From the NCBI RefSeq assembly GCF_019059575.1, contig NW_024881533.1, positions 186,001 through 250,000 on the forward strand: a DNA stretch of 64,000 nucleotides, in the 5' to 3' direction. Shown piece after piece: positions 25,144 to 36,904 of the stretch. Both the position numbers and the translations under genes were made by a program. The notes below the pieces were generated by a model that saw nothing but the letters and a program-made list of their open reading frames with translations, ran no database searches and was not told where the DNA came from. Within the stretch, counting starts at the first letter, position 1; each line of letters starts with the position of its first letter. Source of the DNA: Amphibalanus amphitrite (taxonomy: Eukaryota; Arthropoda; Thecostraca; Balanomorpha; Balanidae).

Positions 25144-25263
25144 GACATATTTGAGGACTTTGAGGAGAAGCGGCGCCGTCGCGGTCCCGACCACAAGGAG
25201 ATCGATCCCAAATGTCTCACCTGGAAGCCGTTCCAGTCCTCGGAGCAGAGCAAGGCCTCCTGA
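25144..25263 (+). CDS. KAT7: KAT7/HBO1-like MYST histone acetyltransferase, last coding exon
   Basis: The exon follows a CTCTCAG acceptor and continues the frame from LKRQ. It encodes 39 residues and stops at TGA (25261-25263). They begin DIFEDFEEK, pass through a basic KRRRRG patch and IDPKCLTWKPF, and end in a short serine-rich tail. MYST enzymes commonly finish with a D-x-x-x-L-x-W-x-P motif; human KAT7 has MDPSCLKWTPP, so this is the expected C terminus. The linker before the motif and the tail differ from the human protein. The 3' UTR follows, but the nearest AATAAA I saw (27819) is far away, so the mRNA end is not set. An ATTAAA near 26078 is another possibility. Confidence 0.9.
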   Translation, partial: DIFEDFEEKRRRRGPDHKEIDPKCLTWKPFQSSEQSKAS

Positions 25264-26532
25264 GCTGGCCGTCCGGCGGCCGACCGCCAGGTCACGGTCA
25301 CAGGTCACGGTGTGTGACGCGGACAATGTGGCCACTGACACTGGCGGCTTCAAAACATTCTCAGCTCATCCAGCGGGGCTGCAGTTTAGAGCAAGATGGC
25401 CGCACGGTGGTGCGCTCCGGGCTCCTGATGATTCTAGTTCTAGCTTACTTGAAATCATGTTTAATTTAGATCAAAGCCTGTTTTACTCTTTCTTTCTGTG
25501 TTTTATTTATTTTTGTTTTATTTTTCAAGGTTGACGTGAATGATCCATAAGGCATATTTTGTGTGTGCGTTTTTTACATCCCCTTATGTTTTGTCGCTCG
25601 GTGTAAGACAGCCGGTATCCGAAAGGAGGCCCAGTTGTTTGATGAGATTTGTTAGGCGCATCCTTTGAATTGATGCTGCTATCGGATGTGTAATGTGTTA
25701 ATGCATGTTTTGTGTACATACGAGTACACATGCTCAAGCTGTGTAACGTGTAGTTGCATATAGTTGTGGGATTGAAACTCTGCGCGAGCGGCTTAGTGTC
25801 TGTTCAGTACTGTTTCATCTGTTTGGAGGCGCGATGTCGGACCCCTCACATAGAGCGTCATCGGTCTTATCCAATGAGATGTGTTGGATCGTCGTGGATC
25901 ATTCGCCTGTCCAAGCGAACTATGTGTTGTCGCCGTGGCTCTGACATGTTGATGTATTATGTAGGAGACACAGCTGATGTTGTACGCCGATGGACTATGG
26001 CTTCGAGCGTTCCAGTTCCTTCAACGCACAGATCTCGCTTTTTTCGTAGGGCGCTAGAACGAATTTACTTTTTATTAATTAAATTGATATTCCGCCAACC
26101 AATCACAGATTTCACGAGGTACATCATCAACATCGTTGCATGTTCGTTTTTGCCATCCATATTTATCCTAAAGACGCTGTGTTTGCCGGCTCACGGCTGA
26201 CCGTGGGCTGCCGCCGTCTTTCCCGCGGTTGTCTGGCGTCGATGACGCTCCTGAACCGATCCGTGTGCGTTGGAGCGTCCGACTCTGTAGATACATATGT
26301 CCGCTATGAGAACATCACATCGGTGGCCGCAATACAGCGGATGTGTTTACTGTATGGTGTGTTTGATGTGGGGAGTGAGGACCCCTCGCTGGACGAACAC
26401 ACTACACTGACAACACTTCCTGCTCAGTACTCCCCCTGCCTCTATTGCACCTCCCGGGATGGGTCGGCTTTGACCGTCGACTAGCTCAGATCACACAGAC
26501 GCCGGCAGTACGCACTGAGTGTGGATATCGAT
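25264..26532 (+). other. 3' UTR and downstream flank of KAT7, extent unknown
   Basis: No further coding exon recognised. The 3' UTR must begin here; the poly(A) site is not determined. Short open frames are without recognised domains. Confidence 0.4.
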
Positions 26533-27496
26533 TTAACCCTCGAGTTGCTGGGGGGGGGGCGTTAAACGCCCCCACTTTTTTCGCCGGGTCATAGCATAAA
26601 AACGGCGCGCCGCATACGCGCCGAATTTTAGGTACCTGTAGGGAATTGATTGAAGTGTATTGTGACAAAGTTTCAAAAAAATCGGTTGGAAAATTTTTGA
26701 GATATCGAGGTTTTAGTGACGTCATGATTTCTGAGTTTTCGACCAAAAACGGCATATGTTCAAAAAATCATAAAATCACAGAATAGACATACAGACATGC
26801 CGTAAACGCCATTAGACTGCCAATACCATGAACAATCAAATGGCTATCTTCGATTATTGATTATCGATCCGCATTTTCCAAAATCTTGAACTGAATCTTG
26901 GCAATTTCTCGTGACTACTTCACGACCATGATAGATGCATTTCTTAAATTTAACTTTTTGAGTCAAACACGTACACATATGATAAAATGAATGTCATCAT
27001 CGTGTTCTACGCCCCAAATTACCCATAAAACATGTGTCACAGGCTGCGAATATCAGTTTTGATTTTCGGGGATATGTGCCTACCCGGTTGACCTGACCTT
27101 GACCCTGACCTATGCTTGACTGACCCCTATATGGAGCTGACCCTCTTGTAGGCCTTATATGATGGATTGTGCACCGGAGTTTATGACGAGAGCCGCCCAT
27201 TGCGAAGTCCTGAAGTCCATGCTACTGAAAGCCCGATTTCAGGTGTTTGACCTGACCTTGACCCGACCTGTGACCTCAAAATTCAACTTTAAAGTACTCA
27301 TCTGAAGCGTCTCGTCGCGTTCTTTCGTTTGCCGCCTCGTGCGTTTCGCTGCGCCTATAATAGGCGCAGCGAAACATCTAATAGACGCAAGAACCAATAA
27401 TTGGTTCTCGAGTTATCGGCTGGGGGCGTTTAACGCCCCCCCCCCCCCCCCCAGCAAACGGTGGGTGGCGAAATACCCCAGCAACTGCCGGGTTAA
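26533..27496 (-). mobile_element. TTAA/AGGTCA transposon family, copy 1
   Basis: The ends read TTAACCCTCGAGTTGCTGGG at the left and the inverted TTAACCCGGCAGTTGCTGGG at the right. Next to each end is a G/C-run and a short palindrome, GGCGTTAAACGCC on the left and GGCGTTTAACGCC on the right. The interior has TGACCTGACCTTGACC-type words (27085-27280). A palindromic GGCGCGCCGCATACGCGCC block lies near the left end, whereas in copies 2 and 3 it lies near the right, so this copy is reversed. No transposase ORF. Confidence 0.75.
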
Positions 27497-27609
27497 CACG
27501 CCGTGAGTTAATATTTGTCAGGGTGTGTGTGACCGCTGACGTCATCTGGCGCGGTGTGTGACACGGCCGCTCAGCAGTTTGATGACGTCACTGGTCCGGC
27601 CGTCAGCTG

Positions 27610-27765
27610 ATAGACTCCGTCAGTCCCAGCCGCCCGTCCCGTGACGCAGACCCCGGGCGGCTGAGCACATCTCCAGACAACTGAGATATAGACTCTGTCA
27701 GTCCCAGCCGCCCGTCCCGTGACGCAGACCCCGGGCGGCTGAGCACATCTCCAGACAACTGAGAT
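27610..27765 (+). repeat. 78-bp tandem duplication
   Basis: Two nearly identical 78-bp units start at 27610 and 27688. Each contains CAGCCGCCCGTCCCGTGACG followed by CCCCGGGCGGCTGAGC, an imperfect dyad. Confidence 0.85.
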
Positions 27766-28389
27766 ACCTTATGGCCCATCTCACCAAAGCGATACGTTTC
27801 AGTTTGTTCTTAGATTTTCAATAAATTACCGGCATCTAAGAAATGTGAAACTCATTTCCTATTTTCAAATAACTCATGCTATTAAGCATTCAGCAACGCC
27901 AATGATAAAACATCATTTGTGAGCTGAAGCTGCTGCGATCAGAAACAACCAGAAAATGAAGCGACCAGTTGAGAGTGATAGCGAAACTTACCAAGGCAAA
28001 CAGCTTCAAAATCGCACGACTCCGTCTCAAATCTCAATGAAATTTACACATAGGCAACGGGAAAGATGGACGCGAGAAGCGGAGGAAGGGACAAAGGGGA
28101 GAGGGAGAGGGGTCCTGAGAGGAGGAAACTATGACGCGTATAGCAATGCACATTGCACACCCCCGGCAGGGTTGCAGTTCCCCTCGCTGCTCCGCTCATC
28201 CGGCGGCCCTGATTGCCAGCTGGCGGCTCTTTGTCTCATTCCCACGATCGGGGGGGGGGGAGGGGTCGGGGTCGGGGGTAGGAACCGGGGTGAGCCGGGG
28301 AGCGGTCTCGGAACGACCGGGCTTGCAACAGAAGCGGAGTCAGTCAACCCCACCACAGACCACCTCTACCGGCCGCGGCTGGGACGCCG
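27766..28389. other. unassigned DNA
   Basis: An AATAAA lies at 27819-27824. A G-run lies near 28250. The open frame that continues into the minisatellite has no recognised domain. Confidence 0.35.
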
Positions 28390-29150
28390 GCGCCGCGCGT
28401 TCCCGGTTACACCAGCGCCGCGCGTTCCCGGTTACACCAGCGCCGTGTGTTCCCGGTTACACCAGCACCAGGTGTTCCCCTTAACGCCAGCGCGGTGTGT
28501 TCCCGGTTACACCAGCGCCGTGTGTTCCCGGTTACACCAGCGCCGTGTGTTCCCGGTTACACCAGCGCCGTGTGTTCCCGGTTACACAAGCGCCGTGTGT
28601 TCCCGGTTACACCAGCGCCGTGTGTTCCCGGTTACACAAGCGCCGTGTGTTCCCGGTTACACCAGCGCCGTGTGTTCCCGGTTACACCAGCACCAGGTGT
28701 TCCCATTTACACCAGCGCCGTGTGTTCCCGGTTACACCAGCGCCGTGTGTTCCCGGTTACACCAGCGCCGTGTGTTCCCGGTTACACTAGCGCGACGTTT
28801 CGCGGTTACACCAGCACCAGGTGTTCCCATTTACACCAGCGCCGTGTGTTCCCGGTTACACCAGCGCCGTGTGTTCCCGGCTACACCAGCGCCGTGTGTT
28901 CCCGGTTACACCAGCGCCGTGTGTTCCCGGTTACACTAGCGCGACGTTTCGCGGTTACACCAGCACCAGTTGTTCCCATTTACACCAGCGCCGTGTGTTC
29001 CCGGTTGCACCAGCGCCGTGTGTTCCCGGCTACACCAGCGCCGTGTGTTCCCGGTTACACCAGCGCCGTGTGTTCCCGGTTACACTAGCGCGACGTTTCG
29101 CGGTTACACCAGCGCCGTGTGTTCCCGGTTGCACCAGTGCGGCGCGTTTC
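28390..29150 (+). repeat. 25-bp minisatellite with 149-bp higher-order periodicity
   Basis: About thirty copies of a 25-bp unit with the core GCGCCGTGTGTTCCCGG followed by TTACACCA. Variant units CACTAGCGCGACGTTTCGCG recur at 28784, 28933 and 29082, each 149 bases apart, and are followed by a GCACCAGGTGTTCCC-type variant in the first two. This shows that six-unit blocks were copied together. Since 25 is not a multiple of 3, all three frames are open and give the same 25-residue peptide repeat; this is not evidence for a gene. Confidence 0.95.
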
Positions 29151-29689
29151 CTCTCTTTGCGTCTCTGTCTCCCCTCTCCCCAGAGCCGGCGCGGCCCCTG
29201 TTGGGTTTTCCCAGCTCTGTGGGCTTTTCTCCGCAGCCGTGCCGGGTTTTCCCAGCTCTATGGGACTTTCTGCGAGCTTGGCAGCGCCGCCGCTGCCGCA
29301 GGGGTGGCGTCACACCGAAGTGGCGCGGCCCGGGGCCGCAGCCGTGTTTGTCAGTAGCTCGGTATGGGCTGGGGAGACGGCGCAGCTCGGACCCCGCCGG
29401 GCCAATGGACCTTCTGCTGGTAATCAGTTCGATCTCCGCCCTGCCGCAGGAGGCCTGCCAAAGCAGTGCGGCTGCGACTACAAGGGAATATTTATATACC
29501 ACACGGACGGGGTGCTCGGGAGGCGAACCACCAGGGCGGGAACCGACGACCTTGATTCAAGGACATTAAAGAGATGTGAGCTAAAGGATTACTAGGCGTA
29601 ATTATGGGTGTGGAAGTACACATAAATATTGATAAGTGATGAAGTTGCTTGGGTGCCTGGAATAACGGTGCCAATGTAGCACGGCACGG

Positions 29690-30095
29690 AGCGGTGGCCA
29701 CGCCACGGCATGACATAACAACGGTCACAGCACGGAACAGCACGTAACAACGGTCACAACACGGCACGGCATAACAGTGGTCACAGCACGGCACATCGTG
29801 GAACAACGGTTACAGCACGGAACAGCACGTAACAACGGTCACACTCACAACACGGCACAGCGTGGAACAACGGTCACAGCACGGAACAGCACGTAACAAC
29901 GGTCACACTCACAACACGGCACGGCATAACAGTGGTCACAGCACGGCACGGCACAACAGCCGTCACAGCACAGCGTGGAACAACGGTCACAGCACGGAAC
30001 AGCGTGGAACAACGGTCACAGAACAGCACGTAACAACGGTCACATCACGGCACGGGACAACCGTCACATCACGGCACGGCACGGCGCTATCGCCC
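29690..30095 (+). repeat. tandem array of ACGGTCACAGCACGG-type units
   Basis: Irregular tandem copies, about 20-30 bases long, built from GGTCACAGCACGGAACAGC and CACGTAACAACGGTCAC. The array ends in a C-run near 30105. Confidence 0.85.
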
Positions 30096-30472
30096 ATCAG
30101 GTCCCCCCCCCCTCCCCCGGTGCTGACGTCACGGCCGGGGCGGCGGCTAACGGGCCGGGCTGCTGCCTGCCGGTCGGCCGGACGACCTCGCCGCCGGCGG
30201 TGGCTCCATGCTCCATGCTCCGTGCAGTGTGCATTGTGCAGCGTGGACCGCGCCGGGCACAGGCTGGACTGCCGAGACCCGGCCGCCCGGCCCAGCTGAT
30301 CACCTGCGGACTGTCTGGCTGCCGTCTTGTTCATTGTTCAAATCTGCTATATTCGTGGATTCAGAAAAGCAGCATTGGACACGTATGCAACTACATACTG
30401 TATTTGCTTTCTGCACTTTTTTCCATGTAAATAACTCGGAGCTAACTTATGTCGAGGTGACATATATGTGCA

Positions 30473-30670
30473 ATGCGCAATGAGCATGGATGAGTGATGG
30501 ATCTATGAGCTCAGTGGATCTCAAAGCAAGCTGTAAATTAGGGTCTATAAACCCACCGGACCCCGCGTGAAAAAAGTATCCTGGCCTAGATCTATGAATT
30601 GATCTCATATTGATCTGACGATAAATCAAGGACATGGGCCTATGATCTGAGTGGATCCTACCATGCGCAA
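30473..30670 (-). mobile_element. GATCATAGATCC family MITE, copy A (minus orientation)
   Basis: The reverse complement of this segment aligns by eye over its full length with 56566-56743. Both contain GGATCCACTCAGATCATAG near one end, a TTTTTCACGC core, and GATCCACTGAG then CATAGATCC near the other. The termini pair as TGCGCATGG and CCATGCTCATTGCGCA, an inverted repeat. No coding capacity. Confidence 0.65.
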
Positions 30671-30922
30671 CATTTGAAACCACGTCTGCAAGTCTTTCTA
30701 AGTCACTAAGTGCCACAAAACTATGAACTATGACGTGCGTCGTGCGATCACATAGAACTGCTTGAACAGAACCTTTGTGAGTTAAAACAAGTTAATCTTT
30801 AGGATTTATATGCTGAAAAAAGAAATGCCTAAGTGAGGGTCTATGATTTCACTGGAGGTAAGAACTAAGAACCGACAAATGCAAAGAAAAAAAAATAAAA
30901 ATTTAAGATACTATGAAGATGT

Positions 30923-30923
<1 letters not shown>

Positions 30924-30996
<73 letters not shown>
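30924..30996 (+). repeat. (GA)n microsatellite
   Basis: About 73 bases of uninterrupted GA dinucleotide, followed by GA-rich imperfect sequence to about 31050. Confidence 0.95.
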
Positions 30997-31000
<4 letters not shown>

Positions 31001-31069
31001 GGAGGGAGTGACGGAGAGAGGCAGAGAGAGAGAGGGGGAGGGAGAGGGAGGTCGGGATAGAGGCTGCAC

Positions 31070-31290
31070 GTCTGGACCGCCGTCCGTGCTGTCCGTGCTG
31101 TCCGTGCCTCCCGTGCCGTCCGTGCCGAAGTTGGACGCTGCCGCCGGAATGACGCTCATGGCGCCGCCCGGCCGTCATCAGCCGCCGGCGGCGTCAGTAC
31201 GGCGCGCCAGCCGCCGGGACACGTCATCGCGCCATCAGACGGCCACGTCACGGCGGGTCAGACGGCCACGTCACGGCGGCACAGCAGCTA
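31070..31290 (+). repeat. short GC-rich tandem repeats
   Basis: A 9-bp unit related to GTGCTGTCC repeats about five times near 31080-31130. A roughly 20-bp unit containing CAGACGGCCACGTCACGGCG is present twice at 31238-31283. No gene. Confidence 0.6.
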
Positions 31291-31769
31291 GGGCGATCAA
31301 AGTGACACAATGCCGAGAGCTTCTCGATAATTTGGTTTTCGTCTTAGCTCTGATTTCAATTTGAGTATTATGATAGTTTATGTTTTTGGTATTTCTGGCT
31401 TTGTCTCCCAAAACAGCGGTGGCATTGTCAAGAATGTTTTGAGATTGATATGTTCCAATTTCAGATAGGTAGCGAGAATGGATAACGAGGGTGGAATATT
31501 TGCCAATAGCCGTTTTCATGACGGCCATCTGGTACACATTTGGTGCACATCTGGTACAGATTAGGTGCAGATTTGGTCAAATCAGGTTCAGTGTGTCTCT
31601 TAGCAGCTATCAGCTAGGGGTGCAGTAATTGCTTATATGCCTGCTTTGTCATATTATCAGAGAGCATCATCGATTAAAACACTGAAATAAATTCATAAAA
31701 TGAAGATATTTGCTGTAATAGAAATTAGGTATAGATTTGGTCAAATCAGGTGCATTCGCCGGATAGCCC

Positions 31770-32189
31770 GTCGTGAAAACGGCTAATATTTCCGTGACCT
31801 ATTATTGACCTATATATTGACGACGTGACCCTGACCTGAAAATCAAAGTACAAGTTTGGTACCCTCAGGGTATCTAAAGCATCTGTTCACGAGTGTGTAA
31901 ACCAAAAATGAGCCTGATCTGACTTGTAAGACGGCGGACAGAGCCCAAAATGTGAACAAGCCAAAATGCTAATAATTTTTACTTTGACTTGAACTGTGAC
32001 GTCATCGGTTACCTCGATTTCAATGAAATTAGGTTTCGTTCGACAGTTTTTCCGGGGCTATCAGACGCCCTTTGAATTTTGACGATCGGCCCAGTAGTTT
32101 CGGAGTTAGGAGGGGGCGGCTATGAAGAGCCCCCTCCCCCCCCCCCAGTAGGGCGCGTTACACGCAGACCCCAGTGGGGCGCGGGTTAA
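31770..32189 (+). mobile_element. TTAA/AGGTCA transposon family, copy 4 (right part only)
   Basis: The right end is clear: a G-run and palindrome-like block, two CAGTGGGG/CAGTAGGG motifs separated by about 25 bases, then GCGCGGGTTAA ending at 32189. Upstream are TGACC-rich words at 31790-31840. The left end is not recognisable, so the copy is probably truncated and the start given is approximate. Confidence 0.55.
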
Positions 32190-33120
32190 ATTAGGCTGTA
32201 CTTTATAAAAATAAACGGGTGTTTTAAATAGTAGAGATTTTATGAACAGTGAACAGCGTTCCCCATATAGACGCATTTTTTCAAACCCACTTCTGCTCCC
32301 TCATAAATTTCCGGGAAGTACGAAAGGCCCCGTAAAAATGTCCAGTCATCCGACCATGATCAAATATGTGTGCTCGAAGGCTTGTGCTGGTATTGCTTGA
32401 TCTACCAAGACAGACAAACATGAGAAAAAATCGAGTGACTGTCCCTTTTTTAACGTCTTGCAAGTTGGTTGTCGGAAATTCACGAGAGGACAGATGTGAG
32501 ATTTAAAAAAAAATAATGCGCTGATACGTATCTAGGTACACTTTTTATTTAAAGGGATGGCTCATGAATCATAAGCAACAATGGGAACAGGAACTTTTTA
32601 AATAATAACTTCCAACTACTACTTCCATGGCGAGTTGCAAGATCCATGTTAAACTTATTCTGAGGGAAAATTGCAATCACATTTACCTAGCGCTGTTACC
32701 TTACGCAGGTACGCCAACGTGTTATTTGTCAGCTTAGAAATCAATACGCATTAAGCATATGAACAAAACTTTATACTACTTATTCGTGGCGTAGCACAGA
32801 AGTTTAAACTTAACCATTTATCGCAACTTTTGCTACCCAATACCCATCCTAAATTCGTGATCTTGAACTTATTGAAAGCTTGCTTTGATTTCCATTTTCT
32901 TAGCGTCTCTAACTAATGTGTGCTCTATTGGAGAAAAAACATTGACACGTCTGCCAAACGACGAGCATCCTATAGGGAGACTCGTATAAAAGCGATGTTG
33001 AAGGCATGCGTCGTGTTCTTATCAGAGCCGGTTGAATACTAAAATCGACAGTGACCTAAGATACCGGTGGCCTCACGCTAAAGAAGCCACTCGGATCGTT
33101 TCGAGTTGCTGCTGCCGGCT
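32190..33120. other. AT-rich unassigned DNA
   Basis: No gene recognised. It holds the candidate TATA box at 32985. Confidence 0.4.
32985..33025 (+). promoter_or_regulatory. candidate TATA-box core promoter
   Basis: TATAAAAG at 32985-32992 is followed about 36 bases later by ATCAGAG, a weak initiator match, just ahead of the GC-rich block at 33120-33460. No recognisable coding sequence follows, so this may be chance or belong to a repeat. Confidence 0.25.
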
Positions 33121-33470
33121 GTGGCACAATGCGTCACCAGCGGCGGCGGCGGCGGCGGCGGTGGCGGCGGCCCGCCTGGCAGGCAGTGGCCCCAGGAATG
33201 TCGGCCCCGTGCCAATGGCTTCGAGGAAGGGCCGGCCGGCCGGCTGCAGTGCACCGAGAGCCGGCCGGCCGGCCGCGCCCGCCGGCACCGCGCTCACCGC
33301 TGCAGACCACGCCGGCGCCCCGACCGGGCCGGGCTGGACGGCAAACCGGCGCCCAAGGACGCCCGGGCGCCGCCTGCAGCAGCTGCTCTCTGGGCTCAGG
33401 GCCCTGCAGCCCACTGCAGCCCACTCCGGCACAGGGCCCACTGAGGCCCACTGCAGTGTGCTCGGCTCAG
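33120..33470 (+). other. GC-rich block with GGC and GGCCGGCC repeats
   Basis: A GGC trinucleotide run at 33138-33175, two GGCCGGCCGGC clusters, and a short tandem of CACTGCAGCC words at 33410-33460. The alanine-rich open frame across it shows no known domain. Confidence 0.5.
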
Positions 33471-34031
33471 GGCCCGAGGCCCACTTTACATCTCAATTTA
33501 TTTAGAACTAATCACGTGCTCTTTTCAGTGTAACAAAAATACAAATTCTTTTACGTACTAAATTGCTTAATATTGCTGGTCCCCAGTGGCGGCGCCACGA
33601 ATTTTCGCCAGTGGGGGCAAGCTTGAGGTGACCCGACTGTTGTCTAATACGCCAATCTGCAAAATCCATGAGCACCTTGCCCCTAGATGTTGCCATTCAA
33701 AATTATTATGGTACTCATGTGACCTCGAATCACCTTTGGTAGACTTTGACACATGCAAAGTCCTTTGTGATGATTTCGTAGCCGCTGATCACGATTCTGG
33801 CATCCATTTTGCTCTAAGCATTCATTTAAGAGCCTCAGGATGGGAAAACATGTCTTAATTACTAGATGCCGGCAGCGCTCTTGCGTTGCCTTGGGCCAGA
33901 ATTGGATGAACGGAACCGAGGGCACACACCGGGCAAAACCACCGAAACCCAGACTGAGCTCGGACTGAACCTTAAACCAACCGAAACATCCCAAAAATGC
34001 TTGAAAGCACGTGAGATTGGTGTGGATATCT

Positions 34032-34088
34032 ACAGGGTGTCCCATAAGTTCGTTTTCACCTAAATTTTACGTTTATAGGCTCTCTTTC
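34032..34088 (+). mobile_element. mariner-like terminal sequence interrupted by a TTAA-family insertion
   Basis: ACAGGGTGTCCCATAAGTTCG, a terminus typical of mariner elements, begins near 34032. The sequence runs directly into the TTAA target of the element at 34089. Whether the DNA after 35271 continues this mariner is not clear to me. Confidence 0.4.
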
Positions 34089-35271
34089 TTAACCCGCGCC
34101 CCAGTGGCGGTCTCAGCCAACTTCGCCCTAGTGGGGGGGGGGGGGGCATATGTTACCACCCACCTCTAACTCAAAAACTAAGAGGGCTAGAAAGACGCGG
34201 TAAAAAGCAGTCGATAGCTCTCAATGCGTACGTCTGAAAGTATTTCGGTCATTTTTCATCTTAGAGCAATATTGGGGTCACCAGGGGTCATCAAAGGTCA
34301 AAATTTGCGAATTGTCATATTTTTCAGAAAACATGTCATTGTCTCAGGAAATATAGTAGCTAGAAAAACGCATGGAACAGCAATCGATAGCTTTTGAACT
34401 CTTCTTTTGATAAGGTTATTATCAAAATTGACCTAAGGTCAACGGTTTAGCCTCCAGAGGGCAAAAACTCCAAAAATAGCTGTTTTTACGATAAGTGTTT
34501 TTCGACAATAACTTTCTACTACAAAAAGCCACGACATTTCTATTGCCAGAATCGTGTTCCTCTCGCCGAGACGCGTCGAATGAACTATAACTTGACCTTG
34601 AAAGGTCAACTTGAAAATTTGACCTCAGGTCAAGGTCATGACCTGACCGGAAAAGGTCATGTTGCATATCAGTCGATGCGTCTCAACAAGACAAACACAA
34701 TGAGACCATCCCCAGCGTTCTATCTCTTTCCAATCGCGAGTTATTGGCAAAAATCTGTTTGTAGCCTCAAATGACCTCGGATGTCCTTTCTAGAGGCCAT
34801 CAGCAAAAGTGACACCTAGGTCATCACGGGTGGTCCAAATCATTGTGATTCTGAAATATTTGGACTGTTCCTATGCGTACACACGGATCTAGAGGCATTT
34901 TCATTTTTCTCCATTGACTTGTAATGGAAAGGTCACGCCACTCGGACCTGACCTTAGGTCACGGATATAAAAAATCCGAGATATACAAATTGTAGGCGCC
35001 CATAACAGCATGCTATCCACCAAGTTTGAAACCTTTCTGACAAACACTGCAGGCTGGACGTGATTGCAAACTTTTTTAGGCTTGGTCAGTTAACTTGACC
35101 TGGTGACCTGACCTGACATGACCTGGGGTCAAAAATTTCACACATTGTCCAAAATTGATGTACCAAAAGCCACTTCAAGCGGCGCGGCGCTACGCGCCGC
35201 GGTTTTTTATTCACACGCAAAAAACGCGACAGGGTGGTAACATATGCCCCCCCCACTGGGGCGAAGGTTAA
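34089..35271 (+). mobile_element. TTAA/AGGTCA transposon family, copy 2
   Basis: TTAACCCGCGCCCCAGTGG opens the element, and CCACTGGGGCGAAGGTTAA closes it. A G-run followed by GCATATGTTACCACCC on the left is mirrored by GGGTGGTAACATATGC on the right. About nineteen AGGTCA or TGACCT hexamers lie inside, many as close pairs (34425-34680, 34930-35130). A GGCGCTACGCGCC palindrome lies near the right end. There is no transposase ORF. TTAA on both sides suggests piggyBac- or Kolobok-type mobilisation. Confidence 0.8.
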
Positions 35272-36876
35272 AGGCACGCTGAAATTGGTTCGTAACTGAG
35301 CTTACGTGGTTGCCATGGCTGGTAGCAATATGCTCCACAGTAACTAATCTCTGTAGACAAAATAGCTTTTGCTAGAGAGCCCGCTTCCCACAGAGACGGC
35401 TAACGCCGCAACATAGAGGTCTCCGATACGGGTACGTCTTAGAGGGGGGGGGGGGGGAGAATCTCCCTCGTCCGGCGTCCCGTGTTTCGCCAATAGATTC
35501 TAAACGCGCTAAGCTAACAACGTCAAACTTACAGCACCTTATCATACATCAATGTGACATATTCCCTGACTTTTTAGCGAAATCGGCCATATTTTTTTTT
35601 AAATGGCGTTTTAGTGAGTGTCACGCCATTTTTGCTATAAAAACTGCACAACATGAAATGCCTCCAACAACGTTGGTTTTTAAGGAATCCTAAGACGCAA
35701 CAAAAATATGGAGGTAGGTGATATTCGAATTTGTCATTGAAATGGATCAATTTTTTAGTTTTTTTTTATTTTGACACATGTAAAAAATATTTCTTAAGGA
35801 AAAATTACAATGAAATCCCAAAATTTTGAGTTTACAAGAGCGTATTTTGTTTAAGATAAGTATGGCCTGTGCACTTCTATCCCAATTTCAAGAAGAATCG
35901 GTCCATGAACATCGAAGGCATATAACTGTAATTGAATACCTTTTTAAAGTCGGTATTCAAATTTTAGTTACGTCATGACGCACAAAGTTTTCAAGGAATA
36001 GATAATTTTCAGTTTGAGTTCTAAGTCTTGCACAATAATACAAAAAATAGCACCATTCGATTTGCCGTGAAAAAAACCTGCGCCAAATACACGTTTGGTT
36101 TTTGTCCAAACAACCAACCTTAAAATTGGCCTCACTTGACTCGACATTGATCTGATTTTGACCTGCATTTCATCCAAATATGGTCCATATCACTACCGGA
36201 GTATGCCTATTGAGTTCTATGACAATAATTCATAAAACATTTGTCACACGTATCCTATTCAACAGTGCGTCTTTGGTGACCTGACCCGACCTTGATCTTT
36301 GAATGACATTAAATGCAATGCGTCTTGCCTTGGTAGCCCAAGAACGCGTTTTGGGTGATCAATTTCAGTCCATTCTTCGTCAACTCGGCTCCAAGCCAGT
36401 AATGTGAGAACTTGTGGTTTTACCCTGGACCTGACCTTGACCTGACATATAACCTATTCAGGCAAAAACTTTCGTGCTCCAAGGTCCGTCTTGTTGAGAG
36501 CTTTCGATTGTCGTTTTCCCACTCTTTCTACAACCATCCGTTCGGAAGTTAGACGTAAGACGAGGGGCAAAATCTGCCCCCCCCCCGAACGGAGCGCTTC
36601 GGTTTTTTTGTAGGAAACGCCAACAACGAGTTATGTAACGTCTTTGAATCAAAACCAAAGAATTTGAGCATATGAGACGGCTATTGGGTACTCCTTGCCA
36701 TTACTACCTTAACCTTGCCATGAAACCTTCAGCTTCATGTTTTGTTGTTTTTGGTTTTTTGTTTTTTGGTAAGTTTGCTAGCAGTTTTAGCTGAGGGCAG
36801 CCGTAAAATGCCGAGCCTTAACAACTCAGAAATACTACTTTTTGTTACACAAATTTGAATAAAAGTGGTCACCAGT
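35272..36876. other. repeat-derived DNA, possible further TTAA-family relative
   Basis: A G-run at about 35443-35458 and a C-run at about 36570-36580 bracket AT-rich DNA with TGACCTGACCTTGACC-type words near 36120-36450. A GGAGCGCTTCGG block after the C-run recalls the family palindrome. No TTAA-anchored ends were found, so the element is not delimited. Confidence 0.35.
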
Positions 36877-36904
36877 CAGTGGCGTAGACAGGGGGGGGGG
36901 GGCT

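Noticed and set aside
27956-29357. Long open frames of up to 327 codons across the 25-bp minisatellite
   Set aside because: All three frames give the same repeat peptide because 25 is not a multiple of 3; the N-terminal parts match no family.
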